NCBI GenBank assembly: GCA_029857875.1
Contig: JAOUGB010000112.1
Span: forward strand, 1 to 7,127
Reading direction: 5' to 3'
Source of the DNA: Desulfobacteraceae bacterium
GTDB taxonomy: Bacteria; Desulfobacterota; Desulfobacteria; Desulfobacterales; UBA11574
DNA length: 7,127 nt
Every line of letters starts with the position of its first letter. Positions within the stretch are counted from its first letter, which is position 1. A program made the position numbers and the translations under genes. Positions 1-7,127 of the stretch are shown piece after piece. The notes beneath the pieces are model-generated. The model was not told where the DNA came from. It saw nothing but the letters and a program-made list of their open reading frames with translations, and did not search any database.

Positions 1-948
<948 letters not shown>

Positions 949-995
949 CTACCTCCCGTAAATTTAGTGGTTCAGTCCAAACCAAACGAATTCAA

Positions 996-3962
996 TTAAT
1001 TATTAATCAATACACATTGGGATGTATTGCCGTCAATTTTAAGCGTAAACGGTTTATCCAATCTAACATGCCGCAAGTAGGTCGTCTCCCGAGAAAAAGG
1101 TTGTGAATCTAACCATTCCCAATCAAAATGATCTTCCGAGTTTTCGGTAACCGTTATATAATGAATGCCAAGAGAGGTTATGTTTTGAAAAAAATGCGAT
1201 CCCTGGGAAGGATCGGCCTTTAATTTCTCGTTTCTAAGTTCAATTATTGCACCGACCCCCGAAATATTGCGCCATTGTACCGGTATCCCAAGCCATCGGT
1301 CAGCAGATCCCCACCGACCGGGGCCAATGAGAAGATAAGGACGTTTTTCTTTAACCAAGCCGGCATTTAACATATCAATTTCTTTTGCCATTTGTATCGT
1401 AGCCCCTGGTTTAAAATCATCAGGCTTAATATATACAATATCCGCTATTTTTTCATCTTTTCCATTTCCAAGGGCTTGGTTGGAGATGCAAAATGCTTTT
1501 TCAATTTCTTGATGGGTTATTTGAACTTCAAACCTTTCTCCACCGGCGACCATGGGTCGCATCTGAAGGAAAAAGAAATCGCTTTTAATATTTTTGTCGG
1601 AACTCAGATTTACTGAAAACTCGATCTCTACAGGACATCCCATGCCCTTTCGACCCAATTCGAGAAGGTCTGACAATAAATCAGGTAAAGGCAATATGTT
1701 GTATTTAAGTATCGGAGCGAAGGTTAAAATCTTTGGTCCCGGCATATAGCCTGTATCTCGAATGCGATGTTCTTCCGGCAAATAGGTACTTGCGAGCAGC
1801 TGTACAGGATATTCCGCCTCGGCATCGTCAATCTCCCTTTTTTCAAGGTTTGAATGTTTCTGGAAGTTGAGTTCGTCGGGATAATTTCGGATCTTTAAGG
1901 CATAAAAATAACGTTGGGCATTTGCCAGGATGTCGTCAACCATGGAAAACTGGGGCATAATACTTGGGTATTTTGGAGAAAAACGTACCGTTCGGCCACC
2001 TTCCACAACGGTTCTTCCCAATCCCAGAGCAATATGCGCGATCCCTTCTTCGGATTTCATTTTAGAAATTGGATAAAAGTTGTGGGACTGGGCCACTCCG
2101 GAAATGGCCGGGTAGAAATAATCTCCATATTCTTGTCCGGTAAGTTGCTGGATGATAACACCCATGACCTCTTCCTGAGGCTGGTTTGATGTCGCTCGGG
2201 AGAATGCCTTGGCACTCTCATAATAGGTAGACGCATACACCAGTTTTATGGCGGTAATAAGATGTTCAAGTCGCTTCGAGAGTGTGGGATGGTTATTGGG
2301 AATCATATACGTTTCATAAATTCCGGCATACGGCTGAAACTGTGCATCTTCAAGAAGACTGGAAGAACGCACCGACAGGGGGTATTTCACTTGGGCGAGA
2401 TAAGCTTTCAAATCTTTTACCAGCCACTCGGGCATTTCTGCCTTTAAAAATGCGTCCGTAATTTCTTCATTCTTAAAGGTCTGAGTGGCTAAGTATTTTA
2501 GGCCGTTCAGCTTAATAAAAGAATCAAATCCATCCGTGCTCACAACCAGGGTTTTTGGAATTTCGATGGTTATTTCGGGATAATTTTCGTAAATTATCGG
2601 ATTCTGTTGGAGCAGGGCGGACATAAAAGCCAAGCTCCGGGCCTTACCCCCCAACGATCCTTGGCCGATTTTAACAAAGTCCATAATATCTGCATCGAAA
2701 TTATGGCTCTTGAACTGAGCGACCACACCTTTTTGACGCCATTTCCGTAACGCATGGACATTGGCGATAATATAACTCCGCATGTCGTGGGCGCTTGAAA
2801 AATCAGAGGCTTTGACCTTACGGAACTTGGAAGCAAGGGGGATTTCCGAACGAGACATAATCCAGTTGGAAAAGTGATTGCGCTTGGCATGATAACAAAT
2901 CGATTCATCCGGTACCTGACCAACCTTTTCCTCAAGCGCACGAAGGTCATTCGCTCGATCAATTTCCGTGCCGTCCGGCATCCTGAAAACAAAATCACCG
3001 AATCCTAAATAGTTCATAAAAAAATCGTGTAGTTCTTCCAGAAGATTTGGAGAATTCTTGTCCAGAAAAACAGCAGGAATTAAATCTGCTTTTGCTTTAT
3101 TGGATGATTTCGAACTCATCAAGAGGAGGGGTAGATCAGGGATTTCTTTTCTCATTTGCAAAAGCAACCTATACCCTGCATCATCGATCAGCTTTCCATT
3201 TTTTGGGATGCGGGTATCCGATATAATGCCGAACAGAAATGAACGGAACTTCTGGCACAACTCCATGGCCTCTTCATAGTTTTCCGCCAACAGAATTTTG
3301 GGTCTGGCCCGCATTGTGAGCAGCCGGTGTTCTTCATTGACACCCACTTCAAGGACAGCCTGGGTTTGTTTTACGACTTCTTTGTAAATCAGGGGCAGAA
3401 AAGAGGAGTAATAAACCGGTGAATCCTCAACCAGGATCAGTACTCGGACCATTGCTTTCTGAGTGTCGGATTCAACATTCAGGCGGTCTTCCGCATTTTT
3501 AACAAGGGCCAACAAAAGATCGGAATTTCCGGACCAGATAAAACTTTTGTCAATCCCTTTAAGATTTTTATTTTTCGGGAAGGGATAAATTTCCTTGGGG
3601 TTGTGAGCCAGTAAAATCACAGGAAGATTCGGGTTGACTTTCTTAATTTCCAGACCCAGTGAAAAAGCGTCCATGTCATCTATATTCGGCATGGTTAGAA
3701 CCATATCGAATTTTTTTTTATTTAAGAGAGATAGCGCTTCTTTGGCTGAAGACGTCCGTGTGACCCTGGGGGGTAGACTAAGGTTTAATCCGCTGTACTC
3801 ATTTATAATTCTTGATGCAGGGCTGCCGTCTTCTTCCATTATGAACGCATCATAGGGACTGGAAACAAATAAGATCTCACGAACCTTATTTGACATCAGC
3901 TCGTGAAAAACTTTTAAATGTGAATAAAATTCACTGGGTATTTGATTGTATTCTTGAAGCAT
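996..3962 (-). CDS. Tandem receiver-like / PEP-pyruvate-binding (PPDK_N) domain protein
   Basis: Function unknown; 988 residues, cytoplasmic (no signal peptide or membrane segment). Residues about 28-158 look like a degenerate receiver: the acidic pair is replaced by Ser34-Ser35, and the phosphoacceptor region reads MVLTMPNIDD without the usual Asp. Residues about 172-318 look like an intact receiver with Glu179-Asp180, Asp249 in IISD, Ser283/284 and Lys302. A linker (320-430) leads to an ATP-grasp domain like that of PEP synthase: GQGSLGGKARSLAF (433-446, Lys440), SVRSSSLLEDA (530-540), GLGRTVVEGG (647-656; Arg650 where Glu is usual) and FFLQMRPM (797-804). The C-terminal part (about 810-988) carries IGPGRWGSADRWLGIPV (879-895) and QGSHFFQNITSLGI (920-933). 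The standard phosphohistidine domain and the TIM-barrel PEP site are not seen, so it is probably not a true PEP synthase. The ribosome site is weak (GGA about nine bases upstream); this start was kept because residues 11-45 look like part of the folded protein. I recall similar proteins of this size labelled only as PEP/pyruvate-binding. Confidence 0.9.
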   Translation of the reverse strand: MLQEYNQIPSEFYSHLKVFHELMSNKVREILFVSSPYDAFIMEEDGSPASRIINEYSGLNLSLPPRVTRTSSAKEALSLLNKKKFDMVLTMPNIDDMDAFSLGLEIKKVNPNLPVILLAHNPKEIYPFPKNKNLKGIDKSFIWSGNSDLLLALVKNAEDRLNVESDTQKAMVRVLILVEDSPVYYSSFLPLIYKEVVKQTQAVLEVGVNEEHRLLTMRARPKILLAENYEEAMELCQKFRSFLFGIISDTRIPKNGKLIDDAGYRLLLQMRKEIPDLPLLLMSSKSSNKAKADLIPAVFLDKNSPNLLEELHDFFMNYLGFGDFVFRMPDGTEIDRANDLRALEEKVGQVPDESICYHAKRNHFSNWIMSRSEIPLASKFRKVKASDFSSAHDMRSYIIANVHALRKWRQKGVVAQFKSHNFDADIMDFVKIGQGSLGGKARSLAFMSALLQQNPIIYENYPEITIEIPKTLVVSTDGFDSFIKLNGLKYLATQTFKNEEITDAFLKAEMPEWLVKDLKAYLAQVKYPLSVRSSSLLEDAQFQPYAGIYETYMIPNNHPTLSKRLEHLITAIKLVYASTYYESAKAFSRATSNQPQEEVMGVIIQQLTGQEYGDYFYPAISGVAQSHNFYPISKMKSEEGIAHIALGLGRTVVEGGRTVRFSPKYPSIMPQFSMVDDILANAQRYFYALKIRNYPDELNFQKHSNLEKREIDDAEAEYPVQLLASTYLPEEHRIRDTGYMPGPKILTFAPILKYNILPLPDLLSDLLELGRKGMGCPVEIEFSVNLSSDKNIKSDFFFLQMRPMVAGGERFEVQITHQEIEKAFCISNQALGNGKDEKIADIVYIKPDDFKPGATIQMAKEIDMLNAGLVKEKRPYLLIGPGRWGSADRWLGIPVQWRNISGVGAIIELRNEKLKADPSQGSHFFQNITSLGIHYITVTENSEDHFDWEWLDSQPFSRETTYLRHVRLDKPFTLKIDGNTSQCVLINN

Positions 3963-4027
3963 CCTTTTTTCCGATTTGATGTTGATCAGGACAGTAGCGA
4001 GAAAAATATTTCCAGGGGTAGATAGGA

Positions 4028-4062
4028 GCCACCAGAGACAACCTTAAAGCGTCTCTGGTGGC
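4028..4062. repeat. 12-bp perfect inverted repeat between two genes
   Basis: Left arm GCCACCAGAGAC (4028-4039), an 11-base loop and right arm GTCTCTGGTGGC (4051-4062) form a perfect, GC-rich stem. It lies 26 bases after the stop of the glutamate synthase-like gene and 65 bases before the start of the receiver/PPDK_N gene. No run of T follows on the minus strand (TCCTATCTACC), so it is not a classic intrinsic terminator. It could protect a 3' end, act as a weak or factor-dependent terminator, or be an RNA processing site. Confidence 0.75.
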
Positions 4063-4088
4063 AAGTCTATCGCAATTTAAATATTTTA

Positions 4089-5672
4089 TCAAGAATCGAT
4101 TATCTTGAGGGCTTCCTCCCTGTAAGCGTCCATTACGTATTGGGTGCCTGTGATTTTGGCACATTCTTCGGTCAGTGAAAATATGTCATCTCGACTGATG
4201 TATTTGACGGCCCAGTTTCTGGACCCGGCCATTATTTGTTGAAGTCCAACCTTGATTTTATCAACGGCGCTAAAAATCCCGACTGCACCCAAAGGAATAC
4301 GTTCGGCTTCCGAACCGTATTTTTCTTTTAAGACTTCATAATTCATGAATATTTCTTCTTTGGTGGATCCGAATCTCGATACCGTCGGAGGAAGTCCACC
4401 GTCTTCTCCTCGCAGCCATTTTTCGGCGTTTTTACCCACCATGCCCGGGATCATTAACGCACGACCCATGCATACGGCCTTACAGTAAGGTGCGCCCAAG
4501 GCCAAAGCCTTGAACACGTGATCCTCTGAAGAAAAACCACCGGCAAATGCGATATCCGGGGGCCGTTTTCCTCTTTGGGCCAATCGTTCACACAACTCAT
4601 AGGCCATGGAGTGAAGATATATCGATGGAATCCCCCATTCGGTCATCATTCGCCACGGGCTCATTCCGGTGCCTCCGGGAGCACCGTCAATGGTCAAAAG
4701 GTCAATGTCGGCGTCGCTGGACCAGCGTATGGCCATTGCGAGTTCTCTCATCGGATATGCGCCTGTTTTCAGGGTGATACGTTTGGCACCGAGCTTTCGC
4801 ATCCTTTCAACCTCATTCATGAAGCCTTCCTGATCGATGAATCCGAGACGCGAGTGTCTCTCAAATTGCTTCAGCGGACCGGCTTTAAAAGCAGCCTGAA
4901 AAGCGGGTTTTTCCGGGTCCGGTGTAACAATATAGCCACGTTTTTTCAATTCCAGCGCCCGGCTTAAAGAGTTGACTTTAATTTCACCACCGATACACTT
5001 GGCGCCTTGCCCCCATTTCAGTTCGATGGTTTCCACCCCGAGCTTGTCAATCACGTATTCCGCAACACCGTTACGGGTGTCCTCAACATTCATCTGAACA
5101 AGGATATCCCCATAGCCTTCATGATAACGACGATATTCTTTTACACGGCGGTCCATTTCCGGAGATTTTGTAACTTTGCCGTTACTGTTGAGTTCCAACT
5201 CAGGGTCAATTCCACATACATTCTCTCCACACACCAGGGTGATACCGCTGATTGCAGCCCCTATGGCAAAATGTTCCCAGTTTCTACGGGCAATATCCGT
5301 ACTGCCGAGGGCGCCGGTAAAAATTGGCACTTTCATCTTCACCTTATCGGTGACACCGAAAGATGTTTCGGTATCTACTGCCGGGAATGTCGCTTTATCT
5401 GGATCGGGGTCCACGCCTTTCGCCCCCAGTGCGTATCCCATAATATTAAGGTGAGAGTAATCAACCGGATAGTCTTTATCAGCGCCGGCAGTGACTCTTC
5501 CGAAAGGCTCCGGATAAAGGAGTTCACGTCCACGGAATGTGGCCCTGAACAGATCGCAATTGCCCTTGCAGCCATCAATGCATCGGCTGCAGATGCCGGA
5601 TTGGGGAGCAACGTTTCTGGATCGGTTTTTTGTTTGTAAAGCTTCATTGGCATTCGGTTGATGTAAATTCAT
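4089..5672 (-). CDS. FMN-binding glutamate synthase-family protein with N-terminal Cys cluster
   Basis: 527 residues, cytoplasmic, related to the FMN (synthase) domain of glutamate synthase, which adds ammonia to 2-oxoglutarate and reduces the product to glutamate. Visible signatures are ELKWGQGAKCIGGEIKV (217-233), LKTGA with Lys302 (301-305), TIDGAPGGTGMSP (327-339) and AGGFSSEDHVFKALALGAP (377-395), typical of the FMN-binding barrel. The N-terminal segment has Cys28, Cys31, Cys35 and Cys39 (CSRCIDGCKGNC), a probable iron-sulfur site. The 3Fe-4S cysteine loop of classical large subunits is not seen after the barrel, only Cys397 and Cys401. The glutaminase domain and the GXGXG domain are also absent, so ammonia must come from elsewhere or the substrate differs; a role like the N-methylglutamate synthase FMN subunit is an alternative. 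A clear AAGGAG (5680-5685) seven bases before the ATG sets the start. It lies downstream of glnA, which supports a nitrogen role. Family assignment is firm, exact reaction is not. Confidence 0.9.
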   Translation of the reverse strand: MNLHQPNANEALQTKNRSRNVAPQSGICSRCIDGCKGNCDLFRATFRGRELLYPEPFGRVTAGADKDYPVDYSHLNIMGYALGAKGVDPDPDKATFPAVDTETSFGVTDKVKMKVPIFTGALGSTDIARRNWEHFAIGAAISGITLVCGENVCGIDPELELNSNGKVTKSPEMDRRVKEYRRYHEGYGDILVQMNVEDTRNGVAEYVIDKLGVETIELKWGQGAKCIGGEIKVNSLSRALELKKRGYIVTPDPEKPAFQAAFKAGPLKQFERHSRLGFIDQEGFMNEVERMRKLGAKRITLKTGAYPMRELAMAIRWSSDADIDLLTIDGAPGGTGMSPWRMMTEWGIPSIYLHSMAYELCERLAQRGKRPPDIAFAGGFSSEDHVFKALALGAPYCKAVCMGRALMIPGMVGKNAEKWLRGEDGGLPPTVSRFGSTKEEIFMNYEVLKEKYGSEAERIPLGAVGIFSAVDKIKVGLQQIMAGSRNWAVKYISRDDIFSLTEECAKITGTQYVMDAYREEALKIIDS

Positions 5673-5698
5673 AACTATTCTCCTTATAGAGTTTTAAT

Positions 5699-5747
5699 TG
5701 AAAGACAAAGGCGTCTTCCCCGCTGGGAAAGACGCCTTTGTCTTTCA
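5699..5747. repeat. 22-bp inverted repeat in leader of the glutamate synthase-like gene
   Basis: Arms 5699-5720 and 5725-5747 pair over 22 base pairs, with one bulged A (5728) and a four-base loop CGCT. The foot of the stem is 26 bases before the start codon and 13 bases before the ribosome-binding site. Neither strand has a T-run after the stem, so it is not a standard intrinsic terminator. It could be a leader hairpin affecting mRNA stability or translation, or a factor-dependent stop for read-through from glnA. Confidence 0.8.
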
Positions 5748-5767
5748 TATTCTATTCAAATAATTTA

Positions 5768-5781
5768 GCACACCATTGTGC
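5768..5781. promoter_or_regulatory. Small palindrome, possible operator
   Basis: GCACA-CCAT-TGTGC is a symmetric 14-base site between the possible promoter and the leader hairpin. It recalls an NtrC half-site pair (GCAC and GTGC), but the halves are separated by six bases rather than the seven of enteric NtrC sites, and no good sigma-54 promoter was found nearby. Assignment to any regulator is speculative. Confidence 0.25.
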
Positions 5782-5814
5782 AAACCTTAAACGACACTAA
5801 TTTTATAGTTAGCG

Positions 5815-5842
5815 TTTTTAGCAATACTTATTAAATTGTCAA
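5815..5842 (-). promoter_or_regulatory. Possible sigma-70 promoter for the glutamate synthase-like gene
   Basis: On the minus strand TTGACA (5842-5837) is a perfect -35 hexamer, followed after 16 bases by TAAAAA (5820-5815), a four-of-six match to -10. An A/T tract (AAATAAAAAAATG) sits directly upstream, like an UP element. A better -10 hexamer, TATAAA (5807-5802), lies further on at the wrong spacing. Transcription starting near 5808 would give a leader of about 135 bases containing the palindrome and the long hairpin. Confidence 0.3.
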
Positions 5843-5846
5843 GCAT

Positions 5847-5867
5847 TTTTTTATTTGAAATAAAAAA
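5847..5867. repeat. AT-only palindrome beside the possible promoter
   Basis: Ten-base arms TTTTTTATTT and AAATAAAAAA flank a single G. All stem pairs are A-T, so the RNA hairpin would be weak; the run more probably serves as a bent or UP-element-like tract just upstream of the TTGACA hexamer. Confidence 0.4.
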
Positions 5868-5888
5868 TAACCCTTATATATAAATTTG

Positions 5889-5913
5889 ACTAAATTGATG
5901 CTTACTAAATTGA
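5889..5913. repeat. Short direct repeat ACTAAATTGA
   Basis: ACTAAATTGA occurs at 5889-5898 and 5904-5913, a period of 15 bases, with a further TAAATT at 5881-5886. It lies in the AT-rich middle of the gap. It may be a binding-site pair, or simple chance in low-complexity DNA. Confidence 0.3.
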
Positions 5914-6032
5914 AAAAAATATTTATGCTATTAAATAATATTATATCAATAAAACAACCGCTTATACCATTGACCAGAATATTTTATAAAAGGATAGAGT
6001 CGGGTGGATTGAATCATAGGCTGAGAAGAGAT

Positions 6033-6068
6033 CGGATGCCGGTTAAATACAGATTTAACCGGCATCCG
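6033..6068. terminator. 16-bp perfect hairpin downstream of glnA, possible terminator
   Basis: CGGATGCCGGTTAAAT (6033-6048), loop ACAG and ATTTAACCGGCATCCG (6053-6068) form a perfect stem 57 bases after the glnA stop codon. The position fits a 3'-end structure for glnA, but the minus strand continues ATCTCTTCTC with no true T-run, so termination may be inefficient or need a factor. An overlapping alternative stem, ATCCGA-AA-TCGGAT (6064-6077), would compete with it. Confidence 0.5.
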
Positions 6069-6103
6069 AAATCGGATTTGTTTTGAATTTCGAGCTTCGA
6101 GCT

Positions 6104-6124
6104 CCGGATCTTCAATTTATCCGG
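6104..6124. repeat. Short inverted repeat just after the glnA stop
   Basis: CCGGAT and ATCCGG are separated by nine bases, immediately past the glnA stop codon (6126-6128). The stem is short. It may add to the 3'-end structure of the glnA message. Confidence 0.35.
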
Positions 6125-6125
6125 C

Positions 6126-7127
6126 TCAGGTGATGGGCAAATATTTATCTATTTCGTACTTGCTGACGTGGGTTCGGTACATATCCCATTCGATCTTTTT
6201 GTTTTCTATAAACTTATTAAAAATATGCTCACCCAGGGCCTTTTTTACCAGTTCTGATTTTTCAACCTCGATAATGGCCTCATAAAGGTTGTCCGGAAGA
6301 GTGGTAATTCCTCTTGCGCTTTTCTCTTTCCTTGACATTTTGTAGATATCCTCTTCGATGGGATCCGGAAGATCATATTCACCCTCAATTCCTTTAAGGC
6401 CGGCTGCCAGCATCACGGCAAAAGCCAGATACGGATTACAGGCCGGATCAGGAGCGCGGAACTCTATTCGGGTGGCGACCTCCTTTCCGGGTTTGTACAT
6501 GGGGACCCGAATCATGGCCGAACGGTTGCGTCGGGCCCAGGAAATATAGACAGGTGCCTCGTAACCGGGAACCAGACGTTTGTAAGAGTTGACCCATTGA
6601 TTGGTCACGGCGATAATTTCACGGGCGTGATGCATAATTCCTGCAATATACCCCTTGGCTATTTTGGATAAGTGGTATGGATCATTTTTATCAAAAAAAA
6701 GATTTTTATCTCCCTGGAACAAGGATTGATGAACATGCATACCGCTTCCGTTTTCTCCAAATATCGGTTTGGGCATGAATGTGGCATAATAGCCGTGTTT
6801 GCGGGCGATTTCCTTGACAACCAACCTGTAAGTCATGGTCTTGTCGGACATGCTGAGCGCTTCGTCATACCTTAGATCGATTTCATGCTGGCTCGGCGCC
6901 ACCTCGTGATGACTGTATTCCACCTCTATGCCCATGTTTTGCAGAAAAAAAATCGTATCGCGCCGCAAGTTCGATGCCAAATCAAGGGGAAGACTGTCGA
7001 AATATCCACCGGTATCAATCCCGACAGGTTTTTCATTGCTTTTGAAATAGAAATATTCGAGTTCCGGACCGATATAAAAGGTGTACCCTTTATCGCCTAT
7101 TGTCTTTAATAGCCGTTTGAGCACATA
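6126..7127 (-). CDS. glnA: Glutamine synthetase type I, partial (N-terminal part outside window)
   Basis: Makes glutamine from glutamate, ammonia and ATP as a cytoplasmic dodecamer. 333 residues are visible up to the stop; the family has about 440-450, so roughly 110 N-terminal residues lie beyond the edge. The reading frame runs through the last base, so the GTG at 7124 is an internal valine, not a start. Numbering from that valine, the catalytic domain shows GPELEYF (19-25, metal-binding glutamates), HHEVAPSQHEID (72-83), NGSGMHVHQSL (125-135, the GSI His loop), NSYKRLVPGYEAP (179-191), RNRSAMIRVP (199-208) and RIEFRAPDPACNPYLAF (219-235). The adenylylation motif of GSI-beta enzymes (NLYDLPPEE) is absent; the region reads PDPIEEDIYKMSRKEKSARG (253-272). 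This points to a GSI-alpha-like enzyme controlled by feedback or transcription rather than by GlnE. It is the first gene of the block in transcription order, followed by a hairpin and a long gap. Confidence 0.97.
   Translation of the reverse strand, partial: YVLKRLLKTIGDKGYTFYIGPELEYFYFKSNEKPVGIDTGGYFDSLPLDLASNLRRDTIFFLQNMGIEVEYSHHEVAPSQHEIDLRYDEALSMSDKTMTYRLVVKEIARKHGYYATFMPKPIFGENGSGMHVHQSLFQGDKNLFFDKNDPYHLSKIAKGYIAGIMHHAREIIAVTNQWVNSYKRLVPGYEAPVYISWARRNRSAMIRVPMYKPGKEVATRIEFRAPDPACNPYLAFAVMLAAGLKGIEGEYDLPDPIEEDIYKMSRKEKSARGITTLPDNLYEAIIEVEKSELVKKALGEHIFNKFIENKKIEWDMYRTHVSKYEIDKYLPIT

Larger units (their letters stand above)
5673..6125. other. 453-bp AT-rich intergenic region downstream of glnA
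   Basis: No convincing gene is seen here. From the glnA side it holds a short inverted repeat overlapping the glnA stop, a 16-bp perfect hairpin, a strongly AT-rich middle part (about 5820-5990) with short repeats, a possible promoter toward the glutamate synthase-like gene, a GCACA/TGTGC palindrome and a long leader hairpin. Its length, compared with gaps of 126 and 50 bases further downstream, suggests that transcription restarts here. Confidence 0.7.

Noticed and set aside
968..984. TGGTT/AACCA stem in the gap before gdhA
   Set aside because: Only five base pairs with a seven-base loop; expected by chance.
2594..2998. 134-residue open frame on the minus strand
   Set aside because: Shifted-frame shadow inside the receiver/PPDK_N gene, rich in Arg and Ser, with no domain.
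3931..4164. 77-residue open frame on the minus strand bridging two genes
   Set aside because: It overlaps the end of one real gene and the start of the next in another frame and crosses the 12-bp hairpin; no protein family is suggested.
5007..5639. 210-residue open frame on the plus strand
   Set aside because: It lies fully antisense to the FMN glutamate synthase-like gene, whose protein motifs are unmistakable; the protein has no recognisable domain and no ribosome site stands out.
5955..5985. Possible sigma-54 promoter (TGGTATAAGCGGTTGTT on the minus strand)
   Set aside because: The GG and G-element spacing is one base too long, and the second element reads TTGT rather than TTGC.
5886..6086. 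66-residue open frame on the plus strand in the intergenic region
   Set aside because: It is low-complexity and AT-rich at the start, runs straight through the 16-bp hairpin, and lacks a convincing ribosome site.
7122..7124. GTG start codon for glnA at the window edge
   Set aside because: The frame continues to the last base of the window, and the protein lacks the N-terminal domain expected of type I glutamine synthetase, so this codon is internal.

Overview
The window holds four genes, all on the minus strand and all reading right to left. In transcription order they are: a class I glutamine synthetase (glnA, 5' end outside the window), a stand-alone FMN-domain glutamate synthase-like protein, a 988-residue protein with two receiver-like domains and a PEP/pyruvate-binding (PPDK_N, ATP-grasp) domain, and an NADP-type glutamate dehydrogenase (gdhA, 3' end outside the window). 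Three of the four products belong to ammonia assimilation and glutamate metabolism, so this is best read as a nitrogen-assimilation locus with one unusual passenger.

Organism: the DNA is bacterial, moderately AT-rich, with tight coding and clear Shine-Dalgarno sites. The combination of a GSI-alpha-like glutamine synthetase, a glutamate synthase-like protein with an N-terminal cysteine cluster, and a receiver/PPDK_N protein suggests an anaerobe, most likely Desulfobacterota (Desulfobacterales-like). This is a judgement from protein style, not a search result. There are no mobile elements, tRNA, rRNA or CRISPR arrays.

Layout: 1-945 gdhA (first 315 residues); 946-995 short gap; 996-3962 receiver/PPDK_N protein; 3963-4088 gap with a 12-bp perfect hairpin; 4089-5672 FMN glutamate synthase-like gene; 5673-6125 AT-rich 453-bp gap with a long hairpin 26 nt before the start codon, a small palindrome, a possible sigma-70 promoter and a second perfect hairpin just after glnA; 6126-7127 glnA (last 334 codons including stop).

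Working together: glutamine synthetase makes glutamine from glutamate and ammonia. The FMN protein resembles the glutamate-forming half of glutamate synthase but has no glutaminase domain. GDH offers the low-affinity ammonia route. The receiver/PPDK_N protein keeps the nucleotide-binding signatures of PEP synthase and pyruvate phosphate dikinase, but shows neither the standard phosphohistidine domain nor the PEP-binding barrel. It is therefore unlikely to be a normal PEP synthase, and it is the most interesting object here: a candidate signalling or phosphotransfer protein tied to nitrogen or carbon status.
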